Shown: positions 12,622-24,856 of the stretch, in pieces
How the letters are laid out: every line of letters begins with the position of its first letter
Position numbering within the stretch: the first letter of the stretch is position 1
Source: Hemicentrotus pulcherrimus
Lineage: Eukaryota > Echinodermata > Echinoidea > Camarodonta > Strongylocentrotidae
Reading direction: 5' to 3'
DNA length: 64,000 nucleotides
Assembly: GCA_003118195.1 (NCBI GenBank)
Contig: BEXV01000675.1
Location: 121,017-185,016 of the forward strand
Translations under genes and position numbers: made by a program
Notes under the pieces: generated by a model
Told to the model about the DNA's origin: nothing
Databases searched by the model: none
Seen by the model: the letters and a program-made list of their open reading frames with translations, nothing else

Positions 12622-12953
12622 GTGAAGCGTTGCCAACTTTGCCAACGTCCTTTTGCTTCTCAACAGATAATGGCTTTCAAGCATTTTCTATTTATGTGTC
12701 TTTAGTATCACTTTGCATTCATTTCAGTCCCATTTGCATACTTTCCGTGTTGTGTCATATGCAATCAGTCAGTCAGGCTCATTACTTCTGGCCATTAATG
12801 GTAAACCCCCAAGGATTTATACCAGACTGCAGGGGATGAATTCATTAAGCTGCTGATGAAGGATCTTCAGTAATATAATATTCCATATTAAAGTTATATC
12901 TGATCTGATAGTGAATATCTTTGTAATATTTGTGTATCAAACGATATAGTACC

Positions 12954-13022
12954 CGTTGAGAGCCAAAAGGGCATGAAATTGTATACTTGTAAACAAAATT
13001 AATGCCCTTCTGCCTGTCAGCA
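12954..13022. repeat. Foldback hairpin element, copy 2
   Basis: Left arm CGTTGAGAGCCAAAAGGGCA and right arm ATGCCCTTCTGCCTGTCA pair around a loop of about 25 bases. Confidence 0.75.
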
Positions 13023-14307
13023 CATGATGTGAACTCATTTTCAAGTTCAAATACCAAGTCTGAGAAAGAATGTATTGTGACATTTGGAGTTCTAGCACAA
13101 ATAGCATACATCCTGATTTTTTGTTCTGACCTATTTCGTCTTTTCAAAGGAAATAAGAATAAAACATTAAATGAAGGAGAAGTTCTGCTACTTTTATGTG
13201 CCCATCTGGTTTCTATATGGTATCATGTTATGGGAAAACAGTCTCCTACACCTCAAGGCCTCCCCTCAACCAAATGTCAAACCTAGGGTGCGAAAATACA
13301 ATCAAAGACAAGTTGTCTCTTGATGTCGCATCACCAGGACAACAAGGTTTCACTTCCTGTGGGCCCTGTTTTGATGTAGTCAACCATATGTGTAAATCTA
13401 AACCAGGTACAATTTGTGTCTTCTCTGTCGAGTGCTGTAGACATTTTCCAACCTTGCCCTAAAAACAAGACCAATCAATGAACTTGAAAACAATTACCCT
13501 GGCAGGTTTTCACTTCCCGTTTCAAGCTGTCATAATGTATACCACATACCTGTCTAAGAGTTGGATGGTAGATAAACACTATCGACCGTGGCAAAGCGTA
13601 ACATGTGTCAGCTTTCAATGGGCTGGCATACCGTTTTTCGAATGATCACTGACAGAAATATCCTCCATTTTAATTTTGGTAGCCTCAGCGAAATGCGTAA
13701 TGCAAACCAGATAATTGGTTTATTTGGGATATGAGAAAATATCCCATCAAAGTACCTTGTTGGTACATTCTATTTGATTTTGTAGAGAATAGAAAGTGCT
13801 TCCACCAGAGAATATGCTTAACCCCTGCCAACTTGATAGTAAATCTAAGAATAACAGGGAATATCACAAAAAATGCATGTATGTTTTCAGTTGATTCTTT
13901 AACTCTTTACATCACTTAATACTTAGATGAATTGTCTCTCTCCCGGTTTCCTAATAATATCAATGCTTATGTAACAGCAATGATATATCTTAAACAAGAA
14001 ATAGGATTCTGTAAATAATACTAAGTACAGAATTCTTAATTTTTCAAATTCAAAAGACGACAAAAATATACGGTGAAACAAGAAATGAGAGCAGAAATTA
14101 CAGAACAGGAATCTCAGTGAACTGTTGAATGAGAAATTCTCTGAACTTTCCTAAACTTCCTTCAGTGAAGAACAGCTCAAAACTTTGTGGGAAAGAGTGA
14201 TAGGTTTCGATACAACATCGACCAGGTATGTTCAGAAGTTTAGATCTTTATCAAAGCGATGTGTAAGATTCAAATGTCTACACTTCCTGCCTGGGTGTAA
14301 GGTAATC

Positions 14308-14379
14308 GGTTGAGAACCAGAAGAGCATTAACTGATATCATTTTATACCGAGTTATAGCGCCCTTCTCGCACTCTGCAG
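14308..14379. repeat. Foldback hairpin element, copy 3
   Basis: Left arm GGTTGAGAACCAGAAGAGCA and right arm CGCCCTTCTCGCACTCTGCA. It is a diverged member of the GAGCCAGAAGGGC family. Confidence 0.65.
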
Positions 14380-14544
14380 GTAATATGTTCATGTAGAATG
14401 GGATGTGACCCCAAGAAGGGAGAAGCAAAAAAGTATAACTTTTCTTTTCATATTTTCTTGATCTATTGCTACTTCTTATTTTTTTAAAACATATTTTTTT
14501 AATGGAAATGTGAGGGACTGAAAAATTGTTTGCAATTTAAAATG

Positions 14545-14843
14545 AGTTCTTGGACATTCTTCTAAAGTATTCCTTACTATAATGGCACAGCCATATTTGT
14601 TGAATGTGTAGTGCACCTATAAACTCCTAACAGCTTGAATTATACAGTTCTTGGACATAGTTTTGAAGTGTTCCTTACTAATTGCACAGCCATATTTGAA
14701 GATTGTGTAGTGCAACTATAAACTCCTAACAGCTTGAATTATACAGTTCTTGGACATCCTTTTGAAGTGTTCCTTACTAATGGCACAGCCATATTTGAAG
14801 ATTGTGTAGCGCACCTATAAACTCCTAACAGCTTGAATTATAC
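14545..14843. repeat. Three-copy tandem repeat, ~100 bp unit
   Basis: Units start at 14545, 14646 and 14745 with AGTTCTTGGACAT and end AGCTTGAATTATAC. Copies 2 and 3 are nearly identical, and copy 1 is more diverged with a small insertion. No open frame is maintained. Confidence 0.9.
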
Positions 14844-14999
14844 GAGGGTCCAAATCAATTAGGGTGATTGATCATGTAAGATTGCTTGCTGAGAGTCCTC
14901 ACTCAGTCGGTCGCTACCTGATCAGTAAATGTAGCAAGAATCTCAATGAGGGAAGATTTAACTAGCTGCACCTGCCTCTATATACAGTGCTTCTGCTCG

Positions 15000-17390
15000 C
15001 CACGTTACCCAAGCGATTAGCAATACATCAGCGCTACACTCAACATATGCTGCTACTTCTGACGATACAACTTACAGAATAGTAAATAGATTTGAGACAA
15101 TATGGGGGCTAGCTCCTTTTATCAATGCTCTTTTTTCTTTTGAAGTTCAGGCTAGCTACTAAGACATTCCTTGAGATGATCTAATGCGAATGATGGAAGG
15201 AAGGGTGACGTTTTGACCTGATTAATATAATCCATCTTCTTTTTTCTACTCCGCAGGAGGCGAGGGCACATGCTATGCATACATATGAGTGGAGGATAGA
15301 TAGGGAAGATCCAGGGAGAAGTCATACAGACCCCCTGATTATCATCAACTAGTTCATAACTTGCATTTCGATACACTTGAGACACATCTCAGTACTATTG
15401 CAGCCTAGTATGGGAAGTGTTTCTGTACAAAAGGCAAATCATGTGTGTTACACAATTCAACAGAGCTAACAAGAAAGGCTTCTTTTTTCTAAACGAAAGA
15501 AGAAAAGAATGTTGGGATTGCTATCATGATGATGGCAATTAGTTTGGGTAGATATTTGAAAAAGTATGCATGTACAAAGAATATTATGAGAGAGAAAGCA
15601 AAATATTCATCCTTTTAAACCTACACAAGTCAAATGTTGCCAGAATAATATAAAATCCAAGTTTCAAATGATGGTAGAACATGGTTGTACCCATATAATT
15701 AGTATCACTTACAGCGCAAATACATCATACTAACTTTTTTTTTTCCAGCAACGTAAACAAACAAAGGAAAACTCCAGATAAACTATATGTCTTTGAACAT
15801 CATTACTGATAATGAAAAAAAAGACATAAATGAACACACTGTGTACATTATTAAGTAGTATCATAGATAACAACAGAAAGGGTGTGTCCATTGATCCTCC
15901 CTGGCACTTCTTCACCCTCTCCATTACCTGGTACGCCTCAGCTTGTCTTGAAGCTTCCAGCTGTGAAATTCTTGGAGTTTGCCCTTCGTTCTCCAGGGGA
16001 AGCAGATATCAACAACTAGTATCCAGAGATGACTTTATTTTTAGTCAATAAGGTCACGAAGAGCGGAGGTCTTGAATGGCTGAAACACTGTATCTTGGAG
16101 TAAAGGATTTTACCAAGATGGGTATGGACTATGGGAGTCTGTCACAGCGGAGCTGCATCCTATGTTAGCTAATGAGAGATGATGATGCTTGGTGCTATTA
16201 CTTCAAGGATGAAGTATGGTATCTCAAGGTTATGATGATTAATGATGGTGGCAACAACTTTGATGATCACTTTGGCGATTCTCGCAGCTACAGCAGCTCA
16301 GACAACTTGGCACCAATGACAGTAATCCCAAAATGGTGGTAATATATGATAGCATCACTCACTGTATATAAACCAGGCTGTAAGAGTATCTTTCCAATAG
16401 GATAGACTAATAGTCCAAGTTGGTTAATCAAATTGAAGAAGGTGATGATGCTAACTGTCAATAAAAACGCTAAGACATCACCATAATCAAGAATAGCAAA
16501 ATGAAGATGCTAGATGATGCCAGTTGACAACAGTGGATGCAGAGAGTCAATGGCTAAGAATAATGAAGATTGATCACAGTCTTTATATGTTACAGATAAA
16601 TAAACAAAACTGTATATTTATTGCGCAAGTTTATTCTTTAAAAAAGATGAATATTCCTGACAATTACTAATGATCAGTTTCCAGAACCAAATGATTGACA
16701 GCAGATCATTCACCAAGTGAACAGCAACAAAGCCTCCATATCCTTCAGAAATCCCAGTAAAAACAACAACACAGAGAAGATGTAAATCACTGGGAGTCAG
16801 TGTCCTAGTTCAATGCATAGGGGGTGCTTCACTGTTAATGGCCGCTACCCAAGCGGAGCGAAGAAAACATGTTATTAGGAAGGACCTTCAGGGTTAGTGA
16901 TTGGTTTTGGAAGCCTGCTCAGATAGCAGGCTTTCTATCCATCTTCTTCTCTTGGTAACCCACCATCGCCATGCCATGCCAGACTTGCTTGCTTGCTTGC
17001 GGTCAGCTACCATACAGGGCCCCCCAGCATAGCAGATGCATGCTGATGGGTCGGAGGAGGGCTGAGGGTAAAAGTAGGAAGAGGTAGGAAAAGGGGAGGG
17101 GTTGGGAGATTACTTTTTAATCCTCCAGCTTTTAAAGTTTTTGGACAAGCAAAGAAGAGTTGCTACAATAAATGCTCGACACTGGAATCTATGGAGGGAT
17201 AAGCATTGATGACCGAAAGGCGATCTGTTCTCAAAGCCAAGATGCAACTTATTGATCCAATATGGATATAGGAGTGAGATGATTGAAATGTTTGACTTTT
17301 GATTGACGGGTGACAAGACAGTTCCAAACACATCTCTTTTCAACAATATGGTCAAATATCAAACGATATAACGATAACGTCTTTTCGCTC
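15000..17390. other. Spacer without supported gene
   Basis: No exon supported. A GATGAT-rich stretch lies at about 16170-16280, a (CTTG)4 run at about 16984-17000, and a GC-rich segment at 16840-17110 that may be regulatory. Confidence 0.35.
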
Positions 17391-17819
17391 CTCAACAGAC
17401 TATTTTATCTTGACATACAATCCCTTTGAAAAAAAAGCAAATATGAGTGTGATATATGCTTGTGAACATTGTCATAAAACAGACCATAAAACTCTGCATC
17501 GTTGCTTTCAATATTACATCATATATCTTATTTCAGATTTTGGATATCTAAAAAATGAAGGAATATTTTGGGGGAAATGTAATACACAATCATAATGTTC
17601 CAAACTACCAACATGTTTATTGGGGTTTCTTTATTATGGGTGCACCATTTATTAACCAGTTGTATGATTGCTGAAGTGTAGCGAATAGAAAACACATGCA
17701 TGGGTTTAAATATGGAAATGGGGAAGTTGTGCTCCTTTACCCCCTAATACACACCAGCACTCTGGTTTCTAGATTTGATTTTGAAAGGTGGGGCCCCCAC
17801 TCATCATGGCTGTGCCCTT

Positions 17820-18020
17820 CTGCCTGGTAACAGCTGGGGGAATACCTTCCTTCTACCGCTGGATGACTAAATCATCCGCCGTATTAACAGCTGAAATCCA
17901 ATTTGAGTTTGCCACGCTCAGAGCGAGCGGGGAGAGATAAAAAGAAGCGAGACACATTTTTCTCTGCCGGAAACCGCAGCACTAATTGTGATTCTACCTA
18001 GCTGCCTCCCGTTGAGAGAC
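17820..18020. promoter_or_regulatory. CpG-richer island, candidate regulatory element
   Basis: The segment around CTCAGAGCGAGCGGGGAG and GCCGGAAACCGCAGCAC is clearly richer in GC and CpG than both flanks. It has no open frame with splice borders. The call rests on composition alone. Confidence 0.2.
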
Positions 18021-18347
18021 CAACTGTTCTTCTGTTAAGAGATCCCCTTATTTCTCAATTAAGTTAATTCAACTATTGTACCATTCATTCAAAGCTGTTC
18101 TTTGCATCGCCGGGTTGTGAATATAAGCACGGAGTACGTAGGAATGCAGTCAGAACCATATTCATTACATTTGTAGGTACATCTCACATATCTGGAGTGC
18201 GAATAACTCATTACACCTTATTACTAAAAAATTCCAATGTTAGAAAAATGAGACAAGATATTAGTTTTATATACACGTATGCACAATATAAGAGCAAGAC
18301 AAAGCTATTTTGCTCCATACATTACTTACTTTGTCTAAAAATTTGGT

Positions 18348-18386
18348 TTATCTGATAACTTTATCTGATAACTTTATCTGATAACT
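18348..18386. promoter_or_regulatory. Three tandem palindromic GATA-type sites
   Basis: TTATCTGATAACT is repeated exactly three times head to tail. Each unit contains TTATC and GATAA, that is, two opposed GATA-factor cores separated by one base, giving six cores in 39 bases. It could be a fortuitous minisatellite, but the spacing suits paired GATA-factor binding. Confidence 0.45.
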
Positions 18387-18399
18387 ATATTCAAGAAAC

Positions 18400-19850
18400 A
18401 GCCCTACTAAATCTTCGATTAAAAATATGAAATTTAATGTATCCTCATCTACCTGTTAGATATTTTGTGTATTCTAATTTAAATAGCAAGTGCACTGTAC
18501 TACAATTATACAAACACGATCAAAACTACCCAGGGCAATTTACAATAGCTATGTGCTCCACCTATTGAAATGTGTGTGAATATGACAATGATGCATTGTG
18601 TAATCCAAACATGATTTCTATGGGACATAACAATGGAGTTTTTGAAACTGACATAACAATGGAGATTTTGAAATTGAAATTTCAAAAATAGGCCAATTGC
18701 TTTTCATTATCCTGCACACCAATTAGATAATTAGTATTAATTACTCTTCACCTATTTCTCATCAGTATTATGTCTATTGAATACACACTAATTGACCACA
18801 CGGCTGATCTGGGCACTCTTCATGCCCAACCCCTTCTGATAGCTATGACATCAAACCCCCTACCATTGTGGGATGTCCATCTCAAGCTAATTAGTCCAGA
18901 TATCCAGTCATCAAGGGGCAATAATATATCATTTCATCTCTTTGGAATCCCAAGGGCAGTAACTCAGTGTAAAATGATGTGGGTAAATGACCTTTTTGCT
19001 CTAAACAAATGACTTATTATTTTGTTGTTATTGTTTTTCTTGGGGGAGGGGCATGACAAGCTATATAACTCTAGAAGGCTAGAATTCAATTTAATTGTTG
19101 AAGAATAATTATTGATTATTATTCTTTTTACAACGAGCTTCTTGGTAGCACTAGTCCAAGTCTAATCCTCTCTACTATACTATACAAGCAAGAGATGTAA
19201 AAGGTTCATGTTTCACTTGAATCTATTCCATAATGCATATTTGGCCTTAAATCAAGGGTCATTATCATGATTGCTCATTGATAATAATAAGCTGTTCTTG
19301 TATCAAATTATGGTGAAACGTCTCTGTGCGCTTCCAAAGGACTTCGTATATTATTACCCCGGCTTTAGTAATAGCATATTCAACGTGCTGTAGAGTGGGC
19401 AATTCTGTCAATACCATAATTGTTTGTTACCCCCAAGAAGGCTGCTACTGCCACTGACAGTGCACAGCTCGAACATCCTTCTTGCAGCTAGTTGTCGACA
19501 ATATGTCTAGGCAGCATACAAATTATCCGCAAAAATGCGGCATGTATATAAAATATGCTCAAGAGTAACACCATAGTGCAAAACTTTTTCTATTTAGTAT
19601 TGAATTTCCTTCGTTTCCGCTCATCAATCGCATCATTTTGGGACAAAATGTTAAGACGGTGATGGGGAGAACGGGGAAAGGAGAGCCAAACTAAACACCT
19701 GAGGAGATTCTTTACTTCCAGACATGGATCACGTAAAAGCTGTACTCCTTCATCCGTAATTCCTCGACCCATCTCCTTGGGAGACTGGAAGAGACTCTCC
19801 AGCTCTAATATTGATGAGCGGGAGGCCCTTTGAAGATGCGGCAGAGACAG
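18400..19850. other. AT-rich spacer
   Basis: No supported exon or repeat. Confidence 0.35.
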
Positions 19851-19877
19851 AGAGAGGATGCGAGATGGAGGGAGAGG

Positions 19878-19912
<35 letters not shown>

Positions 19913-19922
19913 GAGAGGATGG

Positions 19923-19960
<38 letters not shown>

Positions 19961-20110
19961 ATTACATGGAGCAAGAGATGAAGCGAAAGAGAAATAGAGG
20001 GATTAGGAAGAGACAGACAAATAATGAGTAATAAAGAGAAAAGAGAGTGAGAGATGAAGAGAAAGAGGGGGAGAGAGGGAGAGAGGGAGAGAGAGAGAGC
20101 GAGAGAAAGA
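19878..20110. repeat. GA-rich microsatellite tract
   Basis: Several (GA)n blocks (about 19878-19908, 19925-19959 and 20069-20105) lie within a purine-rich region. Ser/Leu-rich frames on the minus strand are low complexity. Confidence 0.85.
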
Positions 20111-20622
20111 AAGAAAAAAACAGGAGAAAAAAAATGATTGAGAGTGTAGAGATAAATGAGAGAGCAGGAGAGGGATGATAAATAAGCAAGAGAAGAGCGG
20201 GTATTTAATGAATTACAAAGGCAGCGTGTGAGAGGCGGAATGGCTGTACAAAAGGATATATTACATTACATCGTCTCACCGACAGACCTACCGTGATAAT
20301 AAAGTATACAGGAGGAGGTGGAAACGAGAGTGAAAAGGGAATTCAAAAAGCCGTCAATGGTGCGTGGAATATCTTGTGAAGAAGAAATAGGACACCACTT
20401 GATAAATAATGGCTGATATTGGTGCTGAACGGATGGTTTTTTGTGATGCTCAATCTGCATCAGACCTGATGTTTGGAATAGCAGCTCGACAGGCGATACC
20501 ATTCTGAATTCTCCTTTTTACTAAGTAGAATAGATATTAGGGTAAAGTACGCTGCAGTTTGCACAAGGAGTGCACATATGAAGTCAGCATTCGACCCACA
20601 TCAGCCTGTCGGTGTGGATATA

Positions 20623-20700
20623 TCTGCTGAGAGCCAGAAAGGCATTAGCCCATGGCACCTTCCATAGATGAAGATTGGACGCCCTTCTTGCTCTCATCAG
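20623..20700. repeat. Foldback hairpin element, copy 4
   Basis: Left arm TCTGCTGAGAGCCAGAAAGG and right arm CGCCCTTCTTGCTCTCATCA pair around a ~30-base loop. Confidence 0.75.
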
Positions 20701-21189
20701 CCCATTTCTAGCCTACCTTACTTCTTGAGATAGAAACAAATCCCAAGAGAGAATACACACACTGACCTTGTCCTCACACAACCTCATCTTTGACCTCGGC
20801 AGGTCAAATGTCATGAGGGTCATGCTGGAAGGTTTCTTATCCAGATGGCCAGCCACTCAAGCCCTTAGGGAACAATTACAGTGACCTTCTTTTGGATCTT
20901 CCTCCCAATCCCAACACATCTTGTGAAAATTGCTCCATCTTACTTTTTATAACCTGTGCCAGTCACCACTTCTTTAGTAGCTGTAAGTGTGTTTGTCTGT
21001 AATAATACGGTAATGTGTTTGTCTGCATCGCTTTGTATATCCCCCCCCCCTCTCCCTCTCTCTTTCATATCAAGCAAATTTTCATCATATTTCATGCTCA
21101 CATGCTCTCTACATCTATCTCTCTCTCTCTCCCTCTCTCACTTGGGGGTGGGGGTTAATTAAAACAAAATTATAATCTTAACAAAAATT

Positions 21190-21580
21190 CCCTTACAAAA
21201 TGTACATGTTCCTTCATTCACCAGATATATCCCACCATGAAACCTTTCATATTTTTTTTTTAAAGTGTTATCCGTTTCCCTTTCCATGGAAGAAATCTTC
21301 TTCTGTGGACATAAATTATACACATATAAACCAGTTTAAAGCAACAGGCTGATAACAATCCATCAGAAAACTTTGTATTTTATATTCTTACCTGTAAGGT
21401 TGAATGAGGATCCATCGGGTCAGATGAAACAACCAAGAAGATGACAGAACACACGAGGTGCGTACGGGAGAAAGATGGATGGGAATATAAGAAAAGGGAA
21501 GGGGTAAAACAAAGACAAATTGTTAATCGATTGAAATAAATTATATGCACAGATTCATTTCAAATGATAATCAGCATTGT
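21190..21580. repeat. Segmental duplication, copy 1 (partner at 37197-37550)
   Basis: The ~390 bases here align along their length, in the same orientation, with 37197-37550. Both copies are preceded by CT microsatellites. Shared landmarks are CATTCACCAGATATAT, TGATAACAATCCAT, CTTACCTGTAAGGTTGAATG and a run around GGGAGAAAGATGGATGGGAA that is identical for about 40 bases. Flanks have drifted far more than that block, which contains a minus-strand exon in copy 2. Confidence 0.8.
21392..21463 (-). pseudogene. Decayed duplicate of a signal-peptide first exon
   Basis: This aligns with the exon at 37365-37438 and keeps the CTTACAG|GTAAG donor and the hydrophobic core VIFLVV. The start codon position reads ACG instead of ATG, and the exon is 2 nt shorter, so the exit phase differs from the other copy and the region after the core is scrambled. 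With no upstream in-frame ATG seen, it is most likely a non-functional copy, though a non-ATG start or use as untranslated exon cannot be excluded. Confidence 0.45.
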
Positions 21581-21592
21581 AATCATGAAATT

Positions 21593-21665
21593 CTCTCTCT
21601 CTCTCTTTCTCTCTCTCTCTCATTCACACACACCCACACCCACACACACGCACACGCACACACTC
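21593..21665. repeat. Compound (TC)n / (CA)n microsatellite
   Basis: CT repeats run directly into CA repeats (CACACACCCACACCC and CACACGCACACG variants). Confidence 0.9.
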
Positions 21666-22400
21666 TGATATGTGTTAGTCTTTTTGTCTCTCTTTCCTTT
21701 TTTTGTTACATATTTGCATGTTCTATCCGTCTTACTTTGCCATTTGTGCCTCAATTTATCTTTTCATCTCTCTCGGCCTTCTCACAATTTCCTATTTAAT
21801 TCTATCACTAATATATCTCTGTGGATCTTTCTTTTCATTCCTGACTTTGGAATGAAAATAGATTTTTATTGGATCTCAAAGCTATTTGCCACAGACCATT
21901 TCACTGCAAAAATGAGACAATTAAACCCCTCCAACAAACGATCAGTTGGGATTGCCCGTTCTTAGGAGACACACCGCCGTGCAGACCCATTTGTAAAATG
22001 TCACGATTGATGCAGAAATGCATAACAGAAAACGAGCAAGACATCAGAAAATGGGGAAGAAAAACTCCAAAAACAATGATGGGGAAAATGGGGAGAAAAG
22101 AGATTACAATTCAAAGTCCAATCTATATACTGGTAGGCAGGGTGATTTCGCTTGCATCCTAAAATGCAACAATAATCAGAGGATGGTAATATGTTGGTAA
22201 TGGCAAGGAATAATACAATTTTGATTTGGCTGCATACAAGAAATCAATATCTGAATTGGAGAGGAAGGCATGCTACTTTCCGGTTGAATGAATTCATATG
22301 GCCCTAATCACATTTAAGATTTAATTGGACTTTACCCGAAAGAAGACATGCGGCTTAGGCAATAACGATACAGGGGTCCTTGTACTTTTCTTCACTTTGA

Positions 22401-22478
22401 GTTTGAGAGAACCTAACATATTTTTTAAAAATCGTATGATTTAACACAAAGATTATGCCCTTCTGGGTCTAAACAAAC
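22401..22478. repeat. Foldback hairpin element, copy 5 (diverged)
   Basis: The right arm ATGCCCTTCTGGGTCT is clear. The left arm is decayed to about GTTTGAGAGAACCTAACA, so this is an old copy or half-copy. Confidence 0.5.
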
Positions 22479-23222
22479 ATTGTATCTATGAATTGAAAAA
22501 GACCATAATTATTCATTTCTTCTTTCATGATTTCAACACAATCTGCAGTTGCTGGAAAAGCAATTGCTATGATTATTTCCAGCCAGAGATAAATCTGAGA
22601 GATAGGAACCATTATTTCCAAATAGAAAAACAAAGAACAAAGCAAGAACAAAAATTAAATATAGAAACAAAAAATTAACAACTACATGAAAAACATCACA
22701 ATAAATTTCCTTCTTAAGCACATTCACCATTATGGATACGAAACACATTTGATGCTATTTTTGTCAACAAGGCACTTTGACAGGTTCATTCCATATTTCT
22801 ATTTTTAATTTTGTTTGTAGATTATGTTTTACGAATGATTACAATGGTTTGAAGGAGATATTCAAAACCTCATTTACATGAGTTTCACTCATTTGTCAGT
22901 GCTTTAGTTAGCTATTAGTATTGAGGGGGCTGAGAGTGGTTTGCCATCAGTACTCATATATTTTTCCTATTTTTGTCCCTCAGGAAAATGTCAGATTAAT
23001 TTAAATGGACTGTTTTTTGCCTAAAACCCTTTTGGCCATTAAAGGATTTGAGCACACGTTCATTGGAGAGATGGAAAGATGATGTATGACTCAATCTTCA
23101 GGCCATGGATTAGGAACATAAAGTTGTAGTAGCATAAACGATAATACAATCTAAATTTAGGACCTAAAGAGCCGATTTCTCCAACATCCACTCATTTAAT
23201 CTGCAATTACAGTTTGTATTAA

Positions 23223-23319
23223 AGGTAAAGACCAGTTATGGTCATGCGATTGCATTGTGAAAGAAACGTTGTGGAATCGATCAGAAAAGGTTGATCATCT
23301 AGCATCTAGCATCTGCAAG
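23223..23319 (-). mobile_element. TTAA-flanked MITE, truncated by gap
   Basis: After a TTAA at 23219-23222 the sequence GGTCATGCGATTGCATTG and GTTGATCATCTAGCA matches the start of the element at 46729-47072. It runs into the 878-base gap, so its other end is missing. The element has no coding capacity. Confidence 0.7.
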
Positions 23320-24197
23320 NNNNNNNNNNNNNNNNNNNNNNNNNNNNNNNNNNNNNNNNNNNNNNNNNNNNNNNNNNNNNNNNNNNNNNNNNNNNNNNNN
23401 NNNNNNNNNNNNNNNNNNNNNNNNNNNNNNNNNNNNNNNNNNNNNNNNNNNNNNNNNNNNNNNNNNNNNNNNNNNNNNNNNNNNNNNNNNNNNNNNNNNN
23501 NNNNNNNNNNNNNNNNNNNNNNNNNNNNNNNNNNNNNNNNNNNNNNNNNNNNNNNNNNNNNNNNNNNNNNNNNNNNNNNNNNNNNNNNNNNNNNNNNNNN
23601 NNNNNNNNNNNNNNNNNNNNNNNNNNNNNNNNNNNNNNNNNNNNNNNNNNNNNNNNNNNNNNNNNNNNNNNNNNNNNNNNNNNNNNNNNNNNNNNNNNNN
23701 NNNNNNNNNNNNNNNNNNNNNNNNNNNNNNNNNNNNNNNNNNNNNNNNNNNNNNNNNNNNNNNNNNNNNNNNNNNNNNNNNNNNNNNNNNNNNNNNNNNN
23801 NNNNNNNNNNNNNNNNNNNNNNNNNNNNNNNNNNNNNNNNNNNNNNNNNNNNNNNNNNNNNNNNNNNNNNNNNNNNNNNNNNNNNNNNNNNNNNNNNNNN
23901 NNNNNNNNNNNNNNNNNNNNNNNNNNNNNNNNNNNNNNNNNNNNNNNNNNNNNNNNNNNNNNNNNNNNNNNNNNNNNNNNNNNNNNNNNNNNNNNNNNNN
24001 NNNNNNNNNNNNNNNNNNNNNNNNNNNNNNNNNNNNNNNNNNNNNNNNNNNNNNNNNNNNNNNNNNNNNNNNNNNNNNNNNNNNNNNNNNNNNNNNNNNN
24101 NNNNNNNNNNNNNNNNNNNNNNNNNNNNNNNNNNNNNNNNNNNNNNNNNNNNNNNNNNNNNNNNNNNNNNNNNNNNNNNNNNNNNNNNNNNNNNNNN
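23320..24197. other. 878-base assembly gap
   Basis: This is a run of N. A short poly-C run abuts its right side. Confidence 0.98.
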
Positions 24198-24227
24198 CCC
24201 CCCCCCACCACCTTGCTCACTGCCCAG

Positions 24228-24290
24228 TTACTTGAATGCCAAGTCCAAAGATGTACAATGTAACTGTCATCCAAGATATAGAGAACATAG
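24228..24290 (+). CDS. Possible small exon with CNCHPRY
   Basis: A TTGCTCACTGCCCAG acceptor and a CATAG|GTGAGC donor bound 63 bases reading YLNAKSKDVQCNCHPRYREH, with entry and exit both phase 2. CxCxxxY recalls the tail of EGF-like modules (CxCxxGY), but the Gly is replaced by Arg and only two Cys are present. The segment lies 30 bases from a gap, so a neighbouring part of the domain may be missing. Confidence 0.25.
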
Positions 24291-24623
24291 GTGAGCACAA
24301 CATTGTCAGGGAGAATGTTCCATATTGAAATATCCTAATTATTCTGTAATTTCCAGAGGCTCTTCACAGGGCAATTAGTTTTGAAAATGTGGAATACTGG
24401 TACTGCTTTTCCTAATCTCAGCATAATAATACAATATCACAAGAAGAACAGGCTACGGAGTAGATTCATGACCTGCTAGTCCTGAAGTCCTCATTGTTTC
24501 TTAGCTCATTAGAAGTAAAAATGCCCCAGATTCCTGGCACGCAGACCTCGTTATGACACTAATTTTATTTCCCTCAAGAATTAATGAGCGCGGAGATAGC
24601 AAGAGGTGGAGTGCTGAAGTTAC

Positions 24624-24713
24624 CTTGCCCCCTTCCTCATCCTTCCACTTTCCTTTTGGCTTTTGCACAGTAAGGTATAAGAGCATTAATGGCTGCCAGT
24701 CGTACGTATATAC
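24624..24713 (-). CDS. Possible exon, Lys-rich end
   Basis: The minus-strand frame VYTYDWQPLMLLYLTVQKPK then GKWKDEEGGK is closed by a good donor, GGCAAG|GTAACT. The proposed acceptor (GACGGAGATAG) has a weak pyrimidine tract, and the internal ATG could be a start instead. Exit is phase 0. Not recognised. Confidence 0.25.
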
Positions 24714-24856
24714 CTATCTCCGTCACAGACAGATAATGTCTGTTTGCTACAATGTAGGTCTCGTGACAAGGAGACACAGATGTAGTCCTACAATGTACCC
24801 TTGTCGCAATCATTCATGTTTCGTAATATATAAGCCCTGCATCCTTTCTTTAACTT

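Noticed and set aside
13550..13640. Minus-strand frame ending KADTCYALPRSIVFIYHPTL with a strong CAG|GTATGT donor
   Set aside because: Good donor, but every plausible acceptor leaves an in-frame stop or a poor pyrimidine tract.
21869..22162. 97-codon plus-strand frame with several Cys
   Set aside because: No acceptor or donor fits and the second half is low-complexity Lys/Gly from purine-rich DNA.
23257..24298. Two open frames of over 300 codons
   Set aside because: Almost all of each is the N gap; the readable ends belong to a MITE and to a short flank.
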